From: Prosapia bicincta
Taxonomy: Eukaryota; Arthropoda; Insecta; Hemiptera; Cercopidae
Assembly (NCBI GenBank): GCA_036971475.1
Contig: JBAIZL010000002.1
Span: 356,655,582-356,719,581 of the forward strand
DNA: 64,000 nt
Direction of reading: 5' to 3'
The number at the start of each line of letters is the position of its first letter. Position 1 is the first letter of the stretch. The position numbers and the translations under genes were made by a program. Below, piece by piece: positions 24,293 to 33,380 of the stretch. The notes beneath the pieces were generated by a model that searched no databases, was not told where the DNA came from, and saw nothing but the letters and a program-made list of their open reading frames with translations.

Positions 24293-24590
24293 CTAATTCC
24301 ACCTTTTGCTTTGCTAAAACCTTTCTTAACTTTCTTTTTATTTTTTGTGCCTTCTCGCTTAGTTTATTTGTTTTTGTGTTGAGGAGAAAAGCATCAAGGT
24401 CACCTTTATAGTCTACAGTTGGTAAAGTTCTCGCTGTCACGTGAAATTTAAATTTCTTGTTCAATATGTTACTCATCAGCGTAACATTATGCAAATTTAA
24501 GACAAAGGTACGCTTTGTTTTACGGTTTGAATGTAATACCTTATGACCAAAAGATTTCTTGCTATTTGTTAGTTCGCAAACTCTACTCAC
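24276..24590 (-). CDS. rpmB: 50S ribosomal protein L28 (open ORF in nuclear insert)
   Basis: 104 codons, about the size expected for the rickettsial form of L28. MSRVCELTNSKKSFGHKVLH, KTKRTFVLNLHNVTL and the C-terminal KIKRKLRKVL match the bacterial L28 pattern (MSRxCxLTGK...HSNxKTKRxFxPNLQ). The usual TGK reads TNSK, and FxPN reads FVLN, suggesting relaxed constraint. The ORF is still open from ATG to stop and overlaps the lipA start. In the bacterium it is a component of the large ribosomal subunit. Here, inside decayed neighbours and with no visible eukaryotic expression signals, it is probably a not-yet-disrupted pseudogene. Confidence 0.85.
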   Translation of the reverse strand: MSRVCELTNSKKSFGHKVLHSNRKTKRTFVLNLHNVTLMSNILNKKFKFHVTARTLPTVDYKGDLDAFLLNTKTNKLSEKAQKIKRKLRKVLAKQKVELAVSDA

Positions 24591-24626
24591 TTTGACATTC
24601 CATGTTGTCTATGTACTGAGATTACC

Positions 24627-24968
24627 TTATACGGCGAAATAGTCAATACTTTCTTGCTTAATTTTTATACCGTATACTGCTTTGTAGCCAAAAAATATTG
24701 TGATTCTCTCTATCACAAGAGAGATCATATGCTGAATTTCCTGTGCTTTACTGCCATTTGTTATCATCAGGTGTAAAACACCAGAATTTATATTCTGTGC
24801 ATATGAGATCTTTCTTGGCTTTGTACATTCAGCTATTTCCTCTCCCACTATGCCTCTCCAGTTTAAAATCTGACGTATTTCATTTTTGCTCTTCCTATTC
24901 CTTATGCATTTTAATGCATAACTTTCTACTACAGATTTTAATTTCTTTGGCCCGTTGTGCTTGAGCAT
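24627..24968 (-). CDS. DUF721 (DciA-like) protein, open ORF
   Basis: 113 codons. The sequence contains LNWRGIVGEEIAECTKPRKI, then GVLHLMITNGSKAQEIQHM and IERITIFFGYKAV. This is the pattern of DUF721/DciA proteins (W..ivG..ia..t.P, then g.L.v.v...a.el.., then in...g...v). DciA proteins assist loading of the replicative helicase in many bacteria. That role is family knowledge and is not shown here. The ORF is intact and sits between rpmB and a lipoprotein gene on the same strand. No nonsense mutation is visible, but it is short, so survival by chance is plausible. Confidence 0.7.
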   Translation of the reverse strand: MLKHNGPKKLKSVVESYALKCIRNRKSKNEIRQILNWRGIVGEEIAECTKPRKISYAQNINSGVLHLMITNGSKAQEIQHMISLVIERITIFFGYKAVYGIKIKQESIDYFAV

Positions 24969-24975
24969 TTCCCTT

Positions 24976-25389
24976 CTACGAACCTGATTCTTCCATAGTT
25001 ACAACGTAGCGTGATGGATATTGTTTATAAGCTCGAGTAGCTACGTAAATAACAAAACCAGGCCACCACAGTAATTTTAATAAAGCAACCTTATTAAAAC
25101 TTTCACCTACCATCACATTTAACTGCCTATAACCTGCTTTTTTGCACTCAATGGATAATGATCCTGAAGATCGTTGAATAACCACCATTCCAGGATTAGA
25201 TGTGAGAGAATGGTTCATTCCGGATTGGTCATATACAACACATTTAATCTTTTCAATCGAGTTACCTTCATCATCTACTACCTTAATTCGGATTGCTTGT
25301 GTAGAACCGGATAAGAGTGTTGCAAAACAACCAGTAAGTAAATTAGTTATCAGTAATATTAAAAATATATTTCCTAATCTATAAGCCAT
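24976..25389 (-). CDS. Putative lipoprotein of endosymbiont origin, open ORF
   Basis: 137 codons starting MAYRLGNIFLILLITNLLTG. A hydrophobic signal peptide is followed by a lipobox-like LLTGC at residues 17-21, consistent with lipidation at Cys21. The mature part has a beta-rich look (IRIKVVDDEGNSIEKIKCVV, SLSIECKKAGYRQL) and a second hydrophobic stretch, LLKLLWWPGFVIYVATRAY, near residue 110. This resembles small conserved lipoproteins of Rickettsiales, but I do not recognise a named family. It lies 7 bases upstream of the DUF721 gene on the same strand, suggesting a former operon. Confidence 0.65.
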   Translation of the reverse strand: MAYRLGNIFLILLITNLLTGCFATLLSGSTQAIRIKVVDDEGNSIEKIKCVVYDQSGMNHSLTSNPGMVVIQRSSGSLSIECKKAGYRQLNVMVGESFNKVALLKLLWWPGFVIYVATRAYKQYPSRYVVTMEESGS

Positions 25390-25660
25390 ATAAATATAGT
25401 AGCAAAATATACCGCATTATAAAACCATTTTTTTGCTATCTTTCCACAATCTTCTACCCCTCGGCCCCACACCGTGCAAAGCAGTATTCTTATAGCATTT
25501 ATCAGACAAATATTCTATTTATAGAATTTTTGTGCAGTCACTTTCGTTTCATGATTTCTCCATTTCTAATTAGAATTTGTTAAATTATTATTAACCGGCT
25601 TGAACTAGAATTAAAAAGTATAATAAAATGTTGAGTTTTATTTTTTTATCATAAATATTA

Positions 25661-25718
25661 AGAAATTTACCAATAAAAAAAGGCAAAAAATTCCCGTGGT
25701 GCGAGTTTTGATCCTCTA
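25661..25718 (+). repeat. Dispersed bacterial intergenic repeat, copy A
   Basis: Shares the core aaatttacca...aaaaaaggcaaaa...cccg..gcgagttttgatcctct with 35171-35232 and, in part, 37111-37165. All three copies lie in intergenic parts of the bacterial block and none elsewhere in the window, so it is a repeat of the donor genome. Confidence 0.7.
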
Positions 25719-26124
25719 ATAATGTACTGACGCTTGATTTAACCTTCAATCACACGCGCCAACTACTCGGACATAAACACACGCGCGGGGTATTTTCCAC
25801 CCCATTTCTTATCTTAAAAAAAAGTTAATTATCACTAAATTTTCATCTTTATAAAATTGTGCGTGTGAATGTTGTTGTTTATAAAACGTTTTATAGTATT
25901 TTTATGGGTTTATCACTTGTAGATTTTTTTGTAGTAATTTAGTCTAAATGCACTTAAATTGACTTTATAAATTGTAACGTTTTTTTTCAAATTAAAATTA
26001 AACATTTATTCATACATTTTAGTAAGTTGTAATGGCTAGATTCTTTAGAGAACTTTTCAAAAAGTTAAACAACATAGATACAACAATATGTTTATTTGAA
26101 AAAAAATTATGTAAATTCAGCTTG

Positions 26125-26457
26125 AAAATCGTCAAAATTTGCCACACTCAAAATTTAAAATTATTCGTCATAATGAAAAATAATTCTTATTACTATGCAA
26201 TTTACTTCATATTTAGACAAGTAAACATTAGTAAATAACTTTTTACATTGGAATAAAATATTTCAAAAAATATACACATTTTATTAGGTGAAAAAATCGT
26301 CAAAATTTGCCACACTCAAAATTTAAAATTATTCGTCATAATGAAAAATAATTCTTATTACTATGCAATTTACTTCATATTTAGACAAGTAAACATTAGT
26401 AAATAACTTTTTACATTGGAATAAAATATTTCAAAAAATATACACATTTTATTAGGT
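26125..26457 (+). repeat. Tandem duplication inside piggyBac, about 168-bp period
   Basis: Sequence 26125-26289 is repeated almost exactly at 26293-26457, starting aaaatcgtcaaaatttgcc and ending attaggt. The two copies differ at very few positions by eye, so the duplication is recent relative to the element. Confidence 0.9.
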
Positions 26458-26595
26458 TAAAAAAAATTAGCTAAATTCATAACTGTGTACAGAAGTATTG
26501 GTTTAGAAGTAAACATTAGTTCAGTCCAAATTAAAAAGTCAAAAAAATTTAAAAAGTAAAGATTTTTTTAAATTAATATTTTCAAAAGGTATTTT

Positions 26596-26860
26596 TTATT
26601 CAGGTGCACATTCTTCACAGTATATAAAGGAATGTCCCTACAAAGTAATTTGTTGCAGTTGCAGCATAAAGTGGTTGTCTTCCGATCTTTTTGCAGCGGG
26701 CAAACTTCGCATCGTCCAGAACTTCTTTTATTTTTATTTCTCGAGTTTCCTCAACACCACTTATGTGCTTCACACCTGCTTTTATATGCAAAGGTAGTCC
26801 TGGCAGTAAGGCTCTTGATGCAATATGGGGTTTTGAAAGTTCTTGACCCAGAATTTTAAT
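26596..26860 (-). pseudogene. piggyBac transposase C-terminal relic
   Basis: The minus strand, read across two frames, gives LGQELSKPHI near 26850. Then comes the cysteine-rich tail GRCEVCPLQKDRKTTLCCNC, then LLCRD, and in a shifted frame YCEECAPE before a stop at 26596-26598. This is the zinc-binding cysteine-rich domain that ends piggyBac transposases (RCxxC...KTxxxCxxC...LCxxH...CxxC). The catalytic DDD region is not present, so the copy is non-autonomous. Confidence 0.85.
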
Positions 26861-27216
26861 TTTTTTTTATGACAAAAAGACAAAATTACAACAAAAAAAT
26901 AAATAAATATGTTAAACACCAATAAAAGACTCACACTAAAAAATTATTCTAATTAAAAAACAATAACTTATAAATGTACCAACAAAAATTTTTGGACGAG
27001 AACACACGCGCGGGGTCAAATTCACCCCGCACTTAAAACAACGATGTAAACACAATGACTGGTACGCCACAACGGGTTGACCTTGAGTGACATTGTGGAG
27101 GAAGAAGTGATAAACAACTAACTAGGAGGGGAGCGAGAACAAAAAATTTTTGGAGTCGCCTCAGAGAGAAATGAATGGTGTGGGGTGCTTTACACCCCGG
27201 CGCGTGTGTTTGAAGG

Positions 27217-27434
27217 TTGCGCGATTTGGCTCAATGTGAAAAAATTTAAAAGACGTGCAGCCCCAATAATTTTATGTAGTCGGCCAATAAATCCCTAAGT
27301 TTTTTACTAAATGTTTGTCATTAAAACAAGTTTTGAGTCAGAAATACCCTTGTATGCTATGATAATGAGATTGGTGGGGTTTGTCAAGTAATTTTTTCCT
27401 CTCTATAACCAGTGTTAGCTACTTGAAACTGGGA
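27217..27434. other. Bacterial intergenic DNA with short shared motif
   Basis: The segment ctatgataatgag...ggtggggtttgtcaagtaatttttt near 27353-27398 resembles 37369-37415 (tatgatagcggggtgggcgggagttgtcaagtaagttttt). It appears to be another donor-genome intergenic repeat, located 3' of pyrE and of manC. Confidence 0.5.
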
Positions 27435-28040
27435 TTACTTTGCACAATTACTGAGATATTCCCTACTCCCTGGTTTGATTATCGGCAGTTGCTTCAATCC
27501 TTCAGGAAGTTCTGTTTCCCTATAGTTTTTAATGTTGAGCTCAAGTAAAGTTATAACAGGAAAAGGCAATTTTCTTTCTCTATTTCTCTTGATTAGATAA
27601 GCTTCAGCAACAACTTTACCTCCCATATTTTCTGCACATTTTACAGCCTCAAGTGAAGATTTACCTGTAGTTATTACATGTTTAACTAGTAATATTTTCT
27701 CATCTTGTTTAATTTAAAATCCGCGACGTAGTTCAAACTTGCCGCTAACACGATCGCAAAACATTGTTTTGATTCCAAGCTGTCTATCAATCTCGTAACC
27801 TACAATTATTTCACTAATTGCAGGAGATAGTATTAAATCTATGGAACTATTCAGTTCTTTTTTTATCTTGCATACTAATAGCTCACAAACTTTCATGGCT
27901 CTGTCTGGATTTTCAAAAAATTTAGCACACTGTATATATTTGCCATTATGCAATCCAGAGGATAAAACCAAATGCCCATGCAGAATTGCTCCCGCTTCTT
28001 CAAATTCTCTTAATATTGGATTATCGTTATCTAACGTCAT
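27435..28040 (-). pseudogene. pyrE: Orotate phosphoribosyltransferase, decayed
   Basis: PyrE transfers ribose-5-phosphate from PRPP to orotate in pyrimidine synthesis. The first ORF (27714-28040) gives ILREFEEAGAILHGHLVLSS, GLHNGKYIQCAKFFENP and LGIKTMFCDRVSGKFELRRG. After a one-base frameshift near 27715 the other frame gives KILLVKHVITTGKSSLEA, MGGKVVAEAYLIKRNRE and a C-terminus to 27435. The PRPP-binding motif, normally VEDVITTGKS, reads VKHVITTGKS, so both acidic residues that contact ribose are gone. SPAIGGIIVG reads SPAISEIIVG. It overlaps or abuts the symporter gene on the same strand. Confidence 0.93.
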
Positions 28041-28043
28041 TTT

Positions 28044-29224
28044 TTAGGTTTCACCCTTACATTCCTTATTAATTATTTGAGTTACGCAAACATCAGACCA
28101 CACGTTTATTGCAGTTTCACACACATCGATAATTGTGTAAACAGGCAAAATCAGCCCCATAATGTTCAGAGGAACGTTCATTGATACGAGATAACTAGTT
28201 GCCACAAAATAGCATCCCATCGGTACCGCAGCATTGCCAATCGCACCACCTGTTGCTAAAAAAATCCATATCAACATTTCGCTCAAGGAAAATGTGTACC
28301 CATTCATCTCTGCAACAAACATTACCGTAATTAAAACAAACACGGAACATGCATTCATATTGATTGTTGTACATATTGCCGATGTAAAAGACGACAACTT
28401 CTTTGGCACCTTTAGCTTATTTTGCACACAGTCCATGGTCGTTGGTAACGTTGCACCAGATGATTTAGAAAAAAAAACGCAAGTGTCAATGCTGGTATAA
28501 CCCCCTTAAGGGTTTGGATTGTTGATATGCCTTTATACCACATAAGCAGTGGCAAAACCAGAAATGCCTGCACGAAATTTGCAGACACTATGCAAGCGAA
28601 ATACCAAAAAAGACTATAAAACTCACTGCTACCTTTTAATTCATGCAAAAACATGTGATAAAAGACCACACAGCAAGCGGGATAAACTTTAATAACCCTT
28701 GGGCCATTTTGAGCAACGTATCAAAAAGTGCAGAAAATATTTGGTGTAATATATCCTGTTTTTCTCTTGGAAGTGAAATAATAGCTCCGCCCATCAGAAA
28801 AGCGATTAATACGATACCGATAATGTTGTTCTCAAGAAAAACTTGTACAAAATTTGAAGGAATGAGTGACTTTAAGTATGAAAAGTAATTGTGATTGCTG
28901 TCACTCACACTTTCTATCGTGTTACTTATGAAATTTTTTCTTACTGGATCTATCAGCAGATAAAACGATAATGCAACAAACGCGGCTATAATAGTTGTAA
29001 GCAAAGTATAAAATAGTGTTTTCTTAACTAAGATTTTGATTTCAATTGAGTCTTTGAGACCAGAAAGTGTGGACACTATGGAAACCACACCAGAGGTAAG
29101 CTTATGAATTTGAGCAAGCTTATATATCACTAAACAGGGTTGCTATTTCAAATACAACTTCATTGTTTAAATAGTAAGCAACTATTGCAAACAGTATAGA
29201 AAAGATTATCGCAAACCTATGCAT
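28044..29224 (-). pseudogene. Dicarboxylate/amino acid:cation symporter (DAACS), decayed
   Basis: An inner-membrane symporter for glutamate/aspartate or C4-dicarboxylates with Na+ or H+. Start MHRFAIIFSILFAIVAYYLN at 29224. A stop follows LFSDI near 29127, where YxxLLKxxSLP is expected. ORF 28636-29130 carries SIVSTLSGLKDSIEIKILVK and further membrane helices. A frameshift at about 28650 leads to 28412-28669. A second at about 28430 leads to 28044-28436. The last ORF holds the re-entrant and transport core: TINMNACSVFVLITVMFVAE, ATGGAIGNAAVPMGCYF and NVPLNIMGLI. At least two frameshifts and one stop. It lies between secD and pyrE on the same strand. Confidence 0.88.
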
Positions 29225-29291
29225 TGGAAATAAAACTTAAAAGTGACATTATACAACAATTTCGCTGCTTTGAAATTAATAACACAATGAA

Positions 29292-30797
29292 TTAAAGCAC
29301 CAACTTCTTCGGATCCACGCACAATTCTACTAGAAGTTTCGTAACCGTGATTGCAGAAAACATCGAGCATAAGATCCTTATTGATAAAGTAACAGAAAAA
29401 CCTCTGATTGCTCCGCTGCCAATAGCAAATATTATCCCCGCAGCAATATGTAGTGATATTTGAATCAAGGATTGTCTTTATTGCGTTTTTAAACCCCTCT
29501 TCAATAGCGCGAACTGTTCTTTTTTCCGATCTCATTTATTCGCTAATGCGTTCAAATATCAAAACATTTGCGTCTACCGACTTACCAACAGTTAGCGCAA
29601 TTCCAGGCAATTCCGGCAATTCCAGGTAGAGTAAGAGTTGCTTCAAGTAGGGTGAAAACTAAGAGTATAGAGATCGCATCAAAAAGTAGTGCAACAGACG
29701 CCAATAAGCCTAATTGGCCGTAAGTAATGATTATGAATAAAGCAACGGCTACGATAGAGATTATCGCTGCTATTTCTCCTACTTTTATTGACTCTTCTCC
29801 AAGACTTGGACCGATATTTTTCTCTTCTACTATAAGTGGTGCTGGTAATGCGCCAGATTTTAAGAGAATCGCCAGTTCACTTGCTTGTTTTTCAGTGAAA
29901 TTACCACTAATTTCCCCCTCCCCATTTAGAATTGGTTCGCGTATTGTTGGCACAGTTAAGACCGTGTTATCGAGAACAATTGCAAAGGGCTTTCCCACAT
30001 TTCTTTAGTGATTTTCGCGAATCTTTTACTCGCTATGCGGTCGAATTTAAAATGCACTGTTGGTTTACCTAATTGACCAAATTTAACTGATGCGTTAACC
30101 AACGAATCACCGCCTATTTCAGTCTTGCGGGATACCGGGTGAGAATAGCCTAAAGAATCCTTAGTATGACGGTAGTTTCATGGTCTACATCCTGCATCTT
30201 AGCTACGCTAATATTTGTCAAATGGAAAGCTAGCTTAGCAGTTTTGCCAAGCAGAGATTTTATTTGTTCAGTGTCTTCTACTCCAGGTACTTGTACTAAT
30301 ATCTTATTCTGTCCTTGTTTTTGTACACTTACTTCCTTCGTGCCAAGTTTATCCAAACGTCTCACATTATTTATTGACTCAGAAACCACTTCATGGATTA
30401 AAGAATTTTTGTAATGAGGTTTATATGAAATGAAAATTAAAGCATCATTTTTATTTAGCTCCAGATTTGGGTTTGTTTTATGAATTAACGTCGAAACCTT
30501 TTTATAGTCATCAATATTATTTAAAGTTACAACCACTTGTTGTACGCTGGATTCGATGCTTTTTGTTAGCAGACTTTCTTTTATCTCATCAGCTAACATA
30601 GCCAATTTTTCTTTGAAATAGGAATCTAAATCTACATTAAGGAGTAAAGACGATCCACTTTTTAGGTCAAGTCCTAAGTTTATTCTCTTTTTTGAAACAA
30701 GAAGCTTATTACCAAAGAAATTTGGCAGTATTATATATAAAGCAAGTAAGAGAATGCATAACACCGAGAGAGATTTGATTATAAACCTATTGCGCAT
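29292..30797 (-). pseudogene. secD: SecD protein-export subunit, decayed
   Basis: SecD (with SecF) uses proton-motive force to help Sec translocation across the inner membrane. N-terminus MRNRFIIKSLSVLCILLLAL is a membrane helix. Then INLGLDLKSGSSLLLNVDLD (usually DLKGGS) and RRLDKLGTKEVSVQKQGQNK, in 30150-30797. After a damaged stretch, 29582-29998 gives KPFAIVLDNTVLTVPTIREP, LKSGALPAPL and GPSLGEESI plus membrane helices. Near 29605 a 10-bp duplication in the LPGIAGIAL codons shifts the frame, after which TVGKSVDANVLIFERISE appears. The C-terminal EGFKNAIKTILDSNITTY segment continues, with another shift near 29440, to DPKKLVL and a stop at 29292. Confidence 0.93.
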
Positions 30798-30874
30798 ACG
30801 TTGTAGGTTTAAAATATTGATTGTAACCGGTTTAAAACTGATTTTGTAAACCGTTTAAGTTAAAATTTAGATAC
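30798..30874. promoter_or_regulatory. Divergent intergenic region between secD and hemC
   Basis: 77 bases separate the divergently oriented secD (-) and hemC (+) starts, so both ancestral promoters should be here. An imperfect inverted repeat (aaccggtttaaaac...gtaaaccgttta) is visible. No specific -35/-10 pair is assigned with confidence. Confidence 0.3.
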
Positions 30875-31741
30875 ATGCTACTCAAAATAGGTACCAGAGG
30901 AAGCAACCTTGAAATTGCTCAAGCTTTGGAAGCAAAACAAAAGTTGCTGGGCTCTTTTCCCCACTTGTCTGTTAAAATCAATAAGATAAAAACTTTTGGT
31001 GACAAATATGCCAATGCAAACCTCGCAGAAATAGGAGGTAAAGGATTGTTCCTCAAGGAAATTGAGACTGCAATGCTCGATAATAATATAGACATGGCAG
31101 TTCATTCGCTAAAGGAGGTGCCTGCATTTTTCTCGAAAGATCTGGCAATCCCTTGTATTTTAGAGAGGGTGAATCCATACGATGCGTTTATTACTAATAA
31201 ATATAACAGCCTTGAATCTTTGTCACAGCAAGCTACGATCGCCACTTCTTCAATAAGGAGAAATGTGCAGCTACTAAATTTTATGCCAGAATTAAATTTA
31301 GTGCCGCTGCTCGGAAATGTAACAACCAGACTGCAAAACCATAGTTTTGATGGAATAATTCTAGCTGAAGCTGGGCTCATAAGGTTAAAAAAACATCACT
31401 TAGTCACGGAGGTATTATCACCAAAAACCATGCTAAGTGCAGTGGGACAGGGTGCAATTTGCATTCAATGTCGAAAAAATGATGTAAAAATTATCGATCT
31501 TTTAGAGAAAATTAATAATAATAAGTCTTTTATAAGAGTGAAATCAAAGCGCAGCTTTATGAAGACAGTAAATGGTTCATACTTTACACCGCTTGCAGCT
31601 TTGGCAGAATATGTGAGTGAAAACATGCTGCATCTTTGTTGTATGTTATCAGACGAGAAAGATATATACTTTACTGAGTGCACCTCGTTTGCAGGAGATG
31701 CGGGGAAAATGGGTATGGATGCGGGGTTAGAGTTAAAATAA
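30875..31741 (+). CDS. hemC: Hydroxymethylbilane synthase ORF, open but lacking the cofactor Cys
   Basis: HemC polymerises four porphobilinogens into hydroxymethylbilane in heme synthesis. The 288-codon ORF is close to family length and uninterrupted: IGTRGSNLEIAQALEAKQ, GGKGLFLKEIETAML, DMAVHSLKEVPAF, ATSSIRRNVQLL, LLGNVTTRLQ, ILAEAGLIRLKKH and SAVGQGAICIQC. Several active-site positions deviate. VHSLKDVP reads VHSLKEVP (the catalytic Asp is Glu). LRGNVxTR reads LLGNVTTR (substrate-binding Arg lost). The cofactor-anchoring Cys of the NGSCFTPLAALAEY-type motif is Tyr (NGSYFTPLAALAEY). An enzyme without that Cys cannot carry the dipyrromethane cofactor, so the protein should be inactive. Its natural end runs into murB, and the present stop at 31739-31741 may be premature. 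Confidence 0.92.
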   Translation: MLLKIGTRGSNLEIAQALEAKQKLLGSFPHLSVKINKIKTFGDKYANANLAEIGGKGLFLKEIETAMLDNNIDMAVHSLKEVPAFFSKDLAIPCILERVNPYDAFITNKYNSLESLSQQATIATSSIRRNVQLLNFMPELNLVPLLGNVTTRLQNHSFDGIILAEAGLIRLKKHHLVTEVLSPKTMLSAVGQGAICIQCRKNDVKIIDLLEKINNNKSFIRVKSKRSFMKTVNGSYFTPLAALAEYVSENMLHLCCMLSDEKDIYFTECTSFAGDAGKMGMDAGLELK

Positions 31742-31743
31742 AA

Positions 31744-32645
31744 ATTCTTATAAGCTTACCAAAAGTACGTGGAATCTATCGCTATAATGTTTCAATGTCT
31801 AAAATGACGTGGTTGAATGTTGGTGGACAAGCTGATGTATTGTTTAAACCACGTGATATCGAAGATTTAATGTATTTGATTAAAAATACTGAATTGTCAA
31901 CTAACGTTATCGGTGCAACATCCAATCTAATAGTGCGAGATAGTGGCATTCGAGGAATAACAGTGAAATTGGGCAAGGAGTTTGCATATATTAAATGTAA
32001 AGGTAACAACTCTATCGTTTGTAGGTGGTGCTGCGCTGCTTAGCAATCTCGCTTATTTTGCTGGAGAACAACAGATTAGTGGACTCGAATTTCTAGTTGG
32101 AATTCCAGGAACAGTTGGCGGTGGAACAGAAATGAATGCGGGTATGTATGGTAGTGATATCGCAAGTGTTATTCAATTGATAAAAGCGGTAAATCTAGAG
32201 GATGGAAATCTATATGAATTCTCCAGCAAAGAAATGGACTATGTCTACCGCGGACATCGCTTGAACGGGCGATGGATTTTTGTTGAAGCTGAGTTTAAAG
32301 GGGTAAGTTCAGAGCATGAAATTATACTAAGAAGAATAAAGGAAATTATTGATAAAAAGAATAAAAGCCAACCAGTAAGAGGAAAACCTGCTGCGTGCAA
32401 TGTATAAATCCAAGGACTACCAAGCGTGGAAACTGATTGATGAGTCTGACTGTCGAGGATTAAATAACGGTGGAGCTAAAATTTCTATGAAACATTGTAA
32501 TTTTCTTCTCAATTACAACAATGCAACTGCATTTGACATAGACAACCTGGTAAGAGATGTAGTGAAAGACAAATTTAACATTGAACTTGAGTGGGAAATG
32601 AGAGTTTTAGGTGGTTATAAAGAAAAACGCTGTAGCAAGAGTTAG
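31744..32645 (+). pseudogene. murB: UDP-N-acetylenolpyruvoylglucosamine reductase, decayed
   Basis: MurB is the flavoenzyme that reduces UDP-GlcNAc-enolpyruvate in peptidoglycan/lipid II synthesis. The pieces: 31744-32043 with MTWLNVGGQADVLFKPRDIE and VIGATSNLIVRDSGIRG (FAD domain). A frameshift near 32020, then GGGAALLSNLAYFAGEQQIS, GLEFLVGIPGTVGGGTEMNA and GMYGSDIASVIQ. A second frameshift near 32398. Then [40 protein letters not shown] and a C-terminus ending near 32645. The GxSxxxxxP stretch around the catalytic region is disturbed by the second shift. It follows hemC directly on the plus strand. MurB presence fits Wolbachia, which retains lipid II synthesis. Confidence 0.93.
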
Positions 32646-32767
32646 ATAAGGCATATTGTGAAAATGTGCTTGTATTATGAACCGTTACAAAGTTAGTAAA
32701 GATTCTGGTTTACTTAAAGTTCGTTAGTTGTTATTTTTAAAAACACAATATTTACTATAGCACCATA

Positions 32768-33380
32768 TGCTTAAGATTTTTTCTGAAGTCTTATTTATAC
32801 TAATGTTTTTGGTTTCTGGCTTTTTTATTGTGAATAGTGATGAAGCTAAGTCTAAAGTAAAACTTAGCGAGTAATATAAACCAACAGGTAATCCTGGCGG
32901 TACAAACTTTCACGAAGATGAGGATTTTGCTAAGTCGTATAAACTGTATGAGAAACGTAGGGAACTCCTAAAGAAAAAAAAGTTGCAAAGTCGGGCTAAT
33001 GCCAACATAGACAAAGAAAATCTAGCTAAAAAGTTAAAGGGAAAAAATCGCCATTCTTGACAACGAGCCAAGCGATGCAGAAGCCTGTATAGTTGAAGAT
33101 GAAAAAGGATGATATGGTAAACCAGCATGGCATCAACATTGCACGTTTGAAAGGTGCTGTATTCATAGACCAGGGGCCAGTCTACGAATATGAAAACGAG
33201 CAGCGTGAAGGCAAACAACAAGAGAGAAAAAAGGTTACTACAGCACGAGAGAAAAACATTTCCCCTATAAATGTTACTATAAAAGACACTACATCGAAAA
33301 AGACGTGCTCGCGTGATTCCATTCCTGACGTGACACAGGATTCATTTGAAAGTGTAGCTGATACAGCAGATGCTGAATGA
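32768..33380 (+). pseudogene. Hypothetical endosymbiont protein with N-terminal membrane segment, decayed
   Basis: Start MLKIFSEVLFILMFLVSGFF at 32768, a signal or membrane segment. A stop follows KVKLSE near 32872. The same frame continues with YKPTGNPGGTNFHEDEDFAK and a Lys/Arg-rich coiled region. A frameshift near 33045 leads to IAILDNEPSDAEACIVEDEK, then another near 33105 into the ORF 33093-33380, with GAVFIDQGPVYEYENEQREG and a charged low-complexity tail. The parts read as one protein of about 200 residues with two shifts. Function unknown. It precedes ispG on the same strand. Confidence 0.6.

Larger units (their letters stand above)
25743..27216 (-). mobile_element. piggyBac-family element inserted inside the bacterial block
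   Basis: 18-bp terminal inverted repeats with one mismatch (CCTTCAATCACACGCGCC at 25743-25760; GGCGCGTGTGTTTGAAGG at 27199-27216). TTAA is at the left edge (25739-25742) and TTGC, a probable mutated TTAA, at the right. Subterminal CGCGCGGGGT...ACCCC motifs repeat near both ends. It contains a transposase C-terminal relic on the minus strand and a tandem duplication. Bacterial DNA lies on both sides (lipoprotein gene left, pyrE right). piggyBac is a eukaryotic transposon family, so its presence here shows that the bacterial DNA was already in a nuclear genome when it jumped. Confidence 0.9.
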
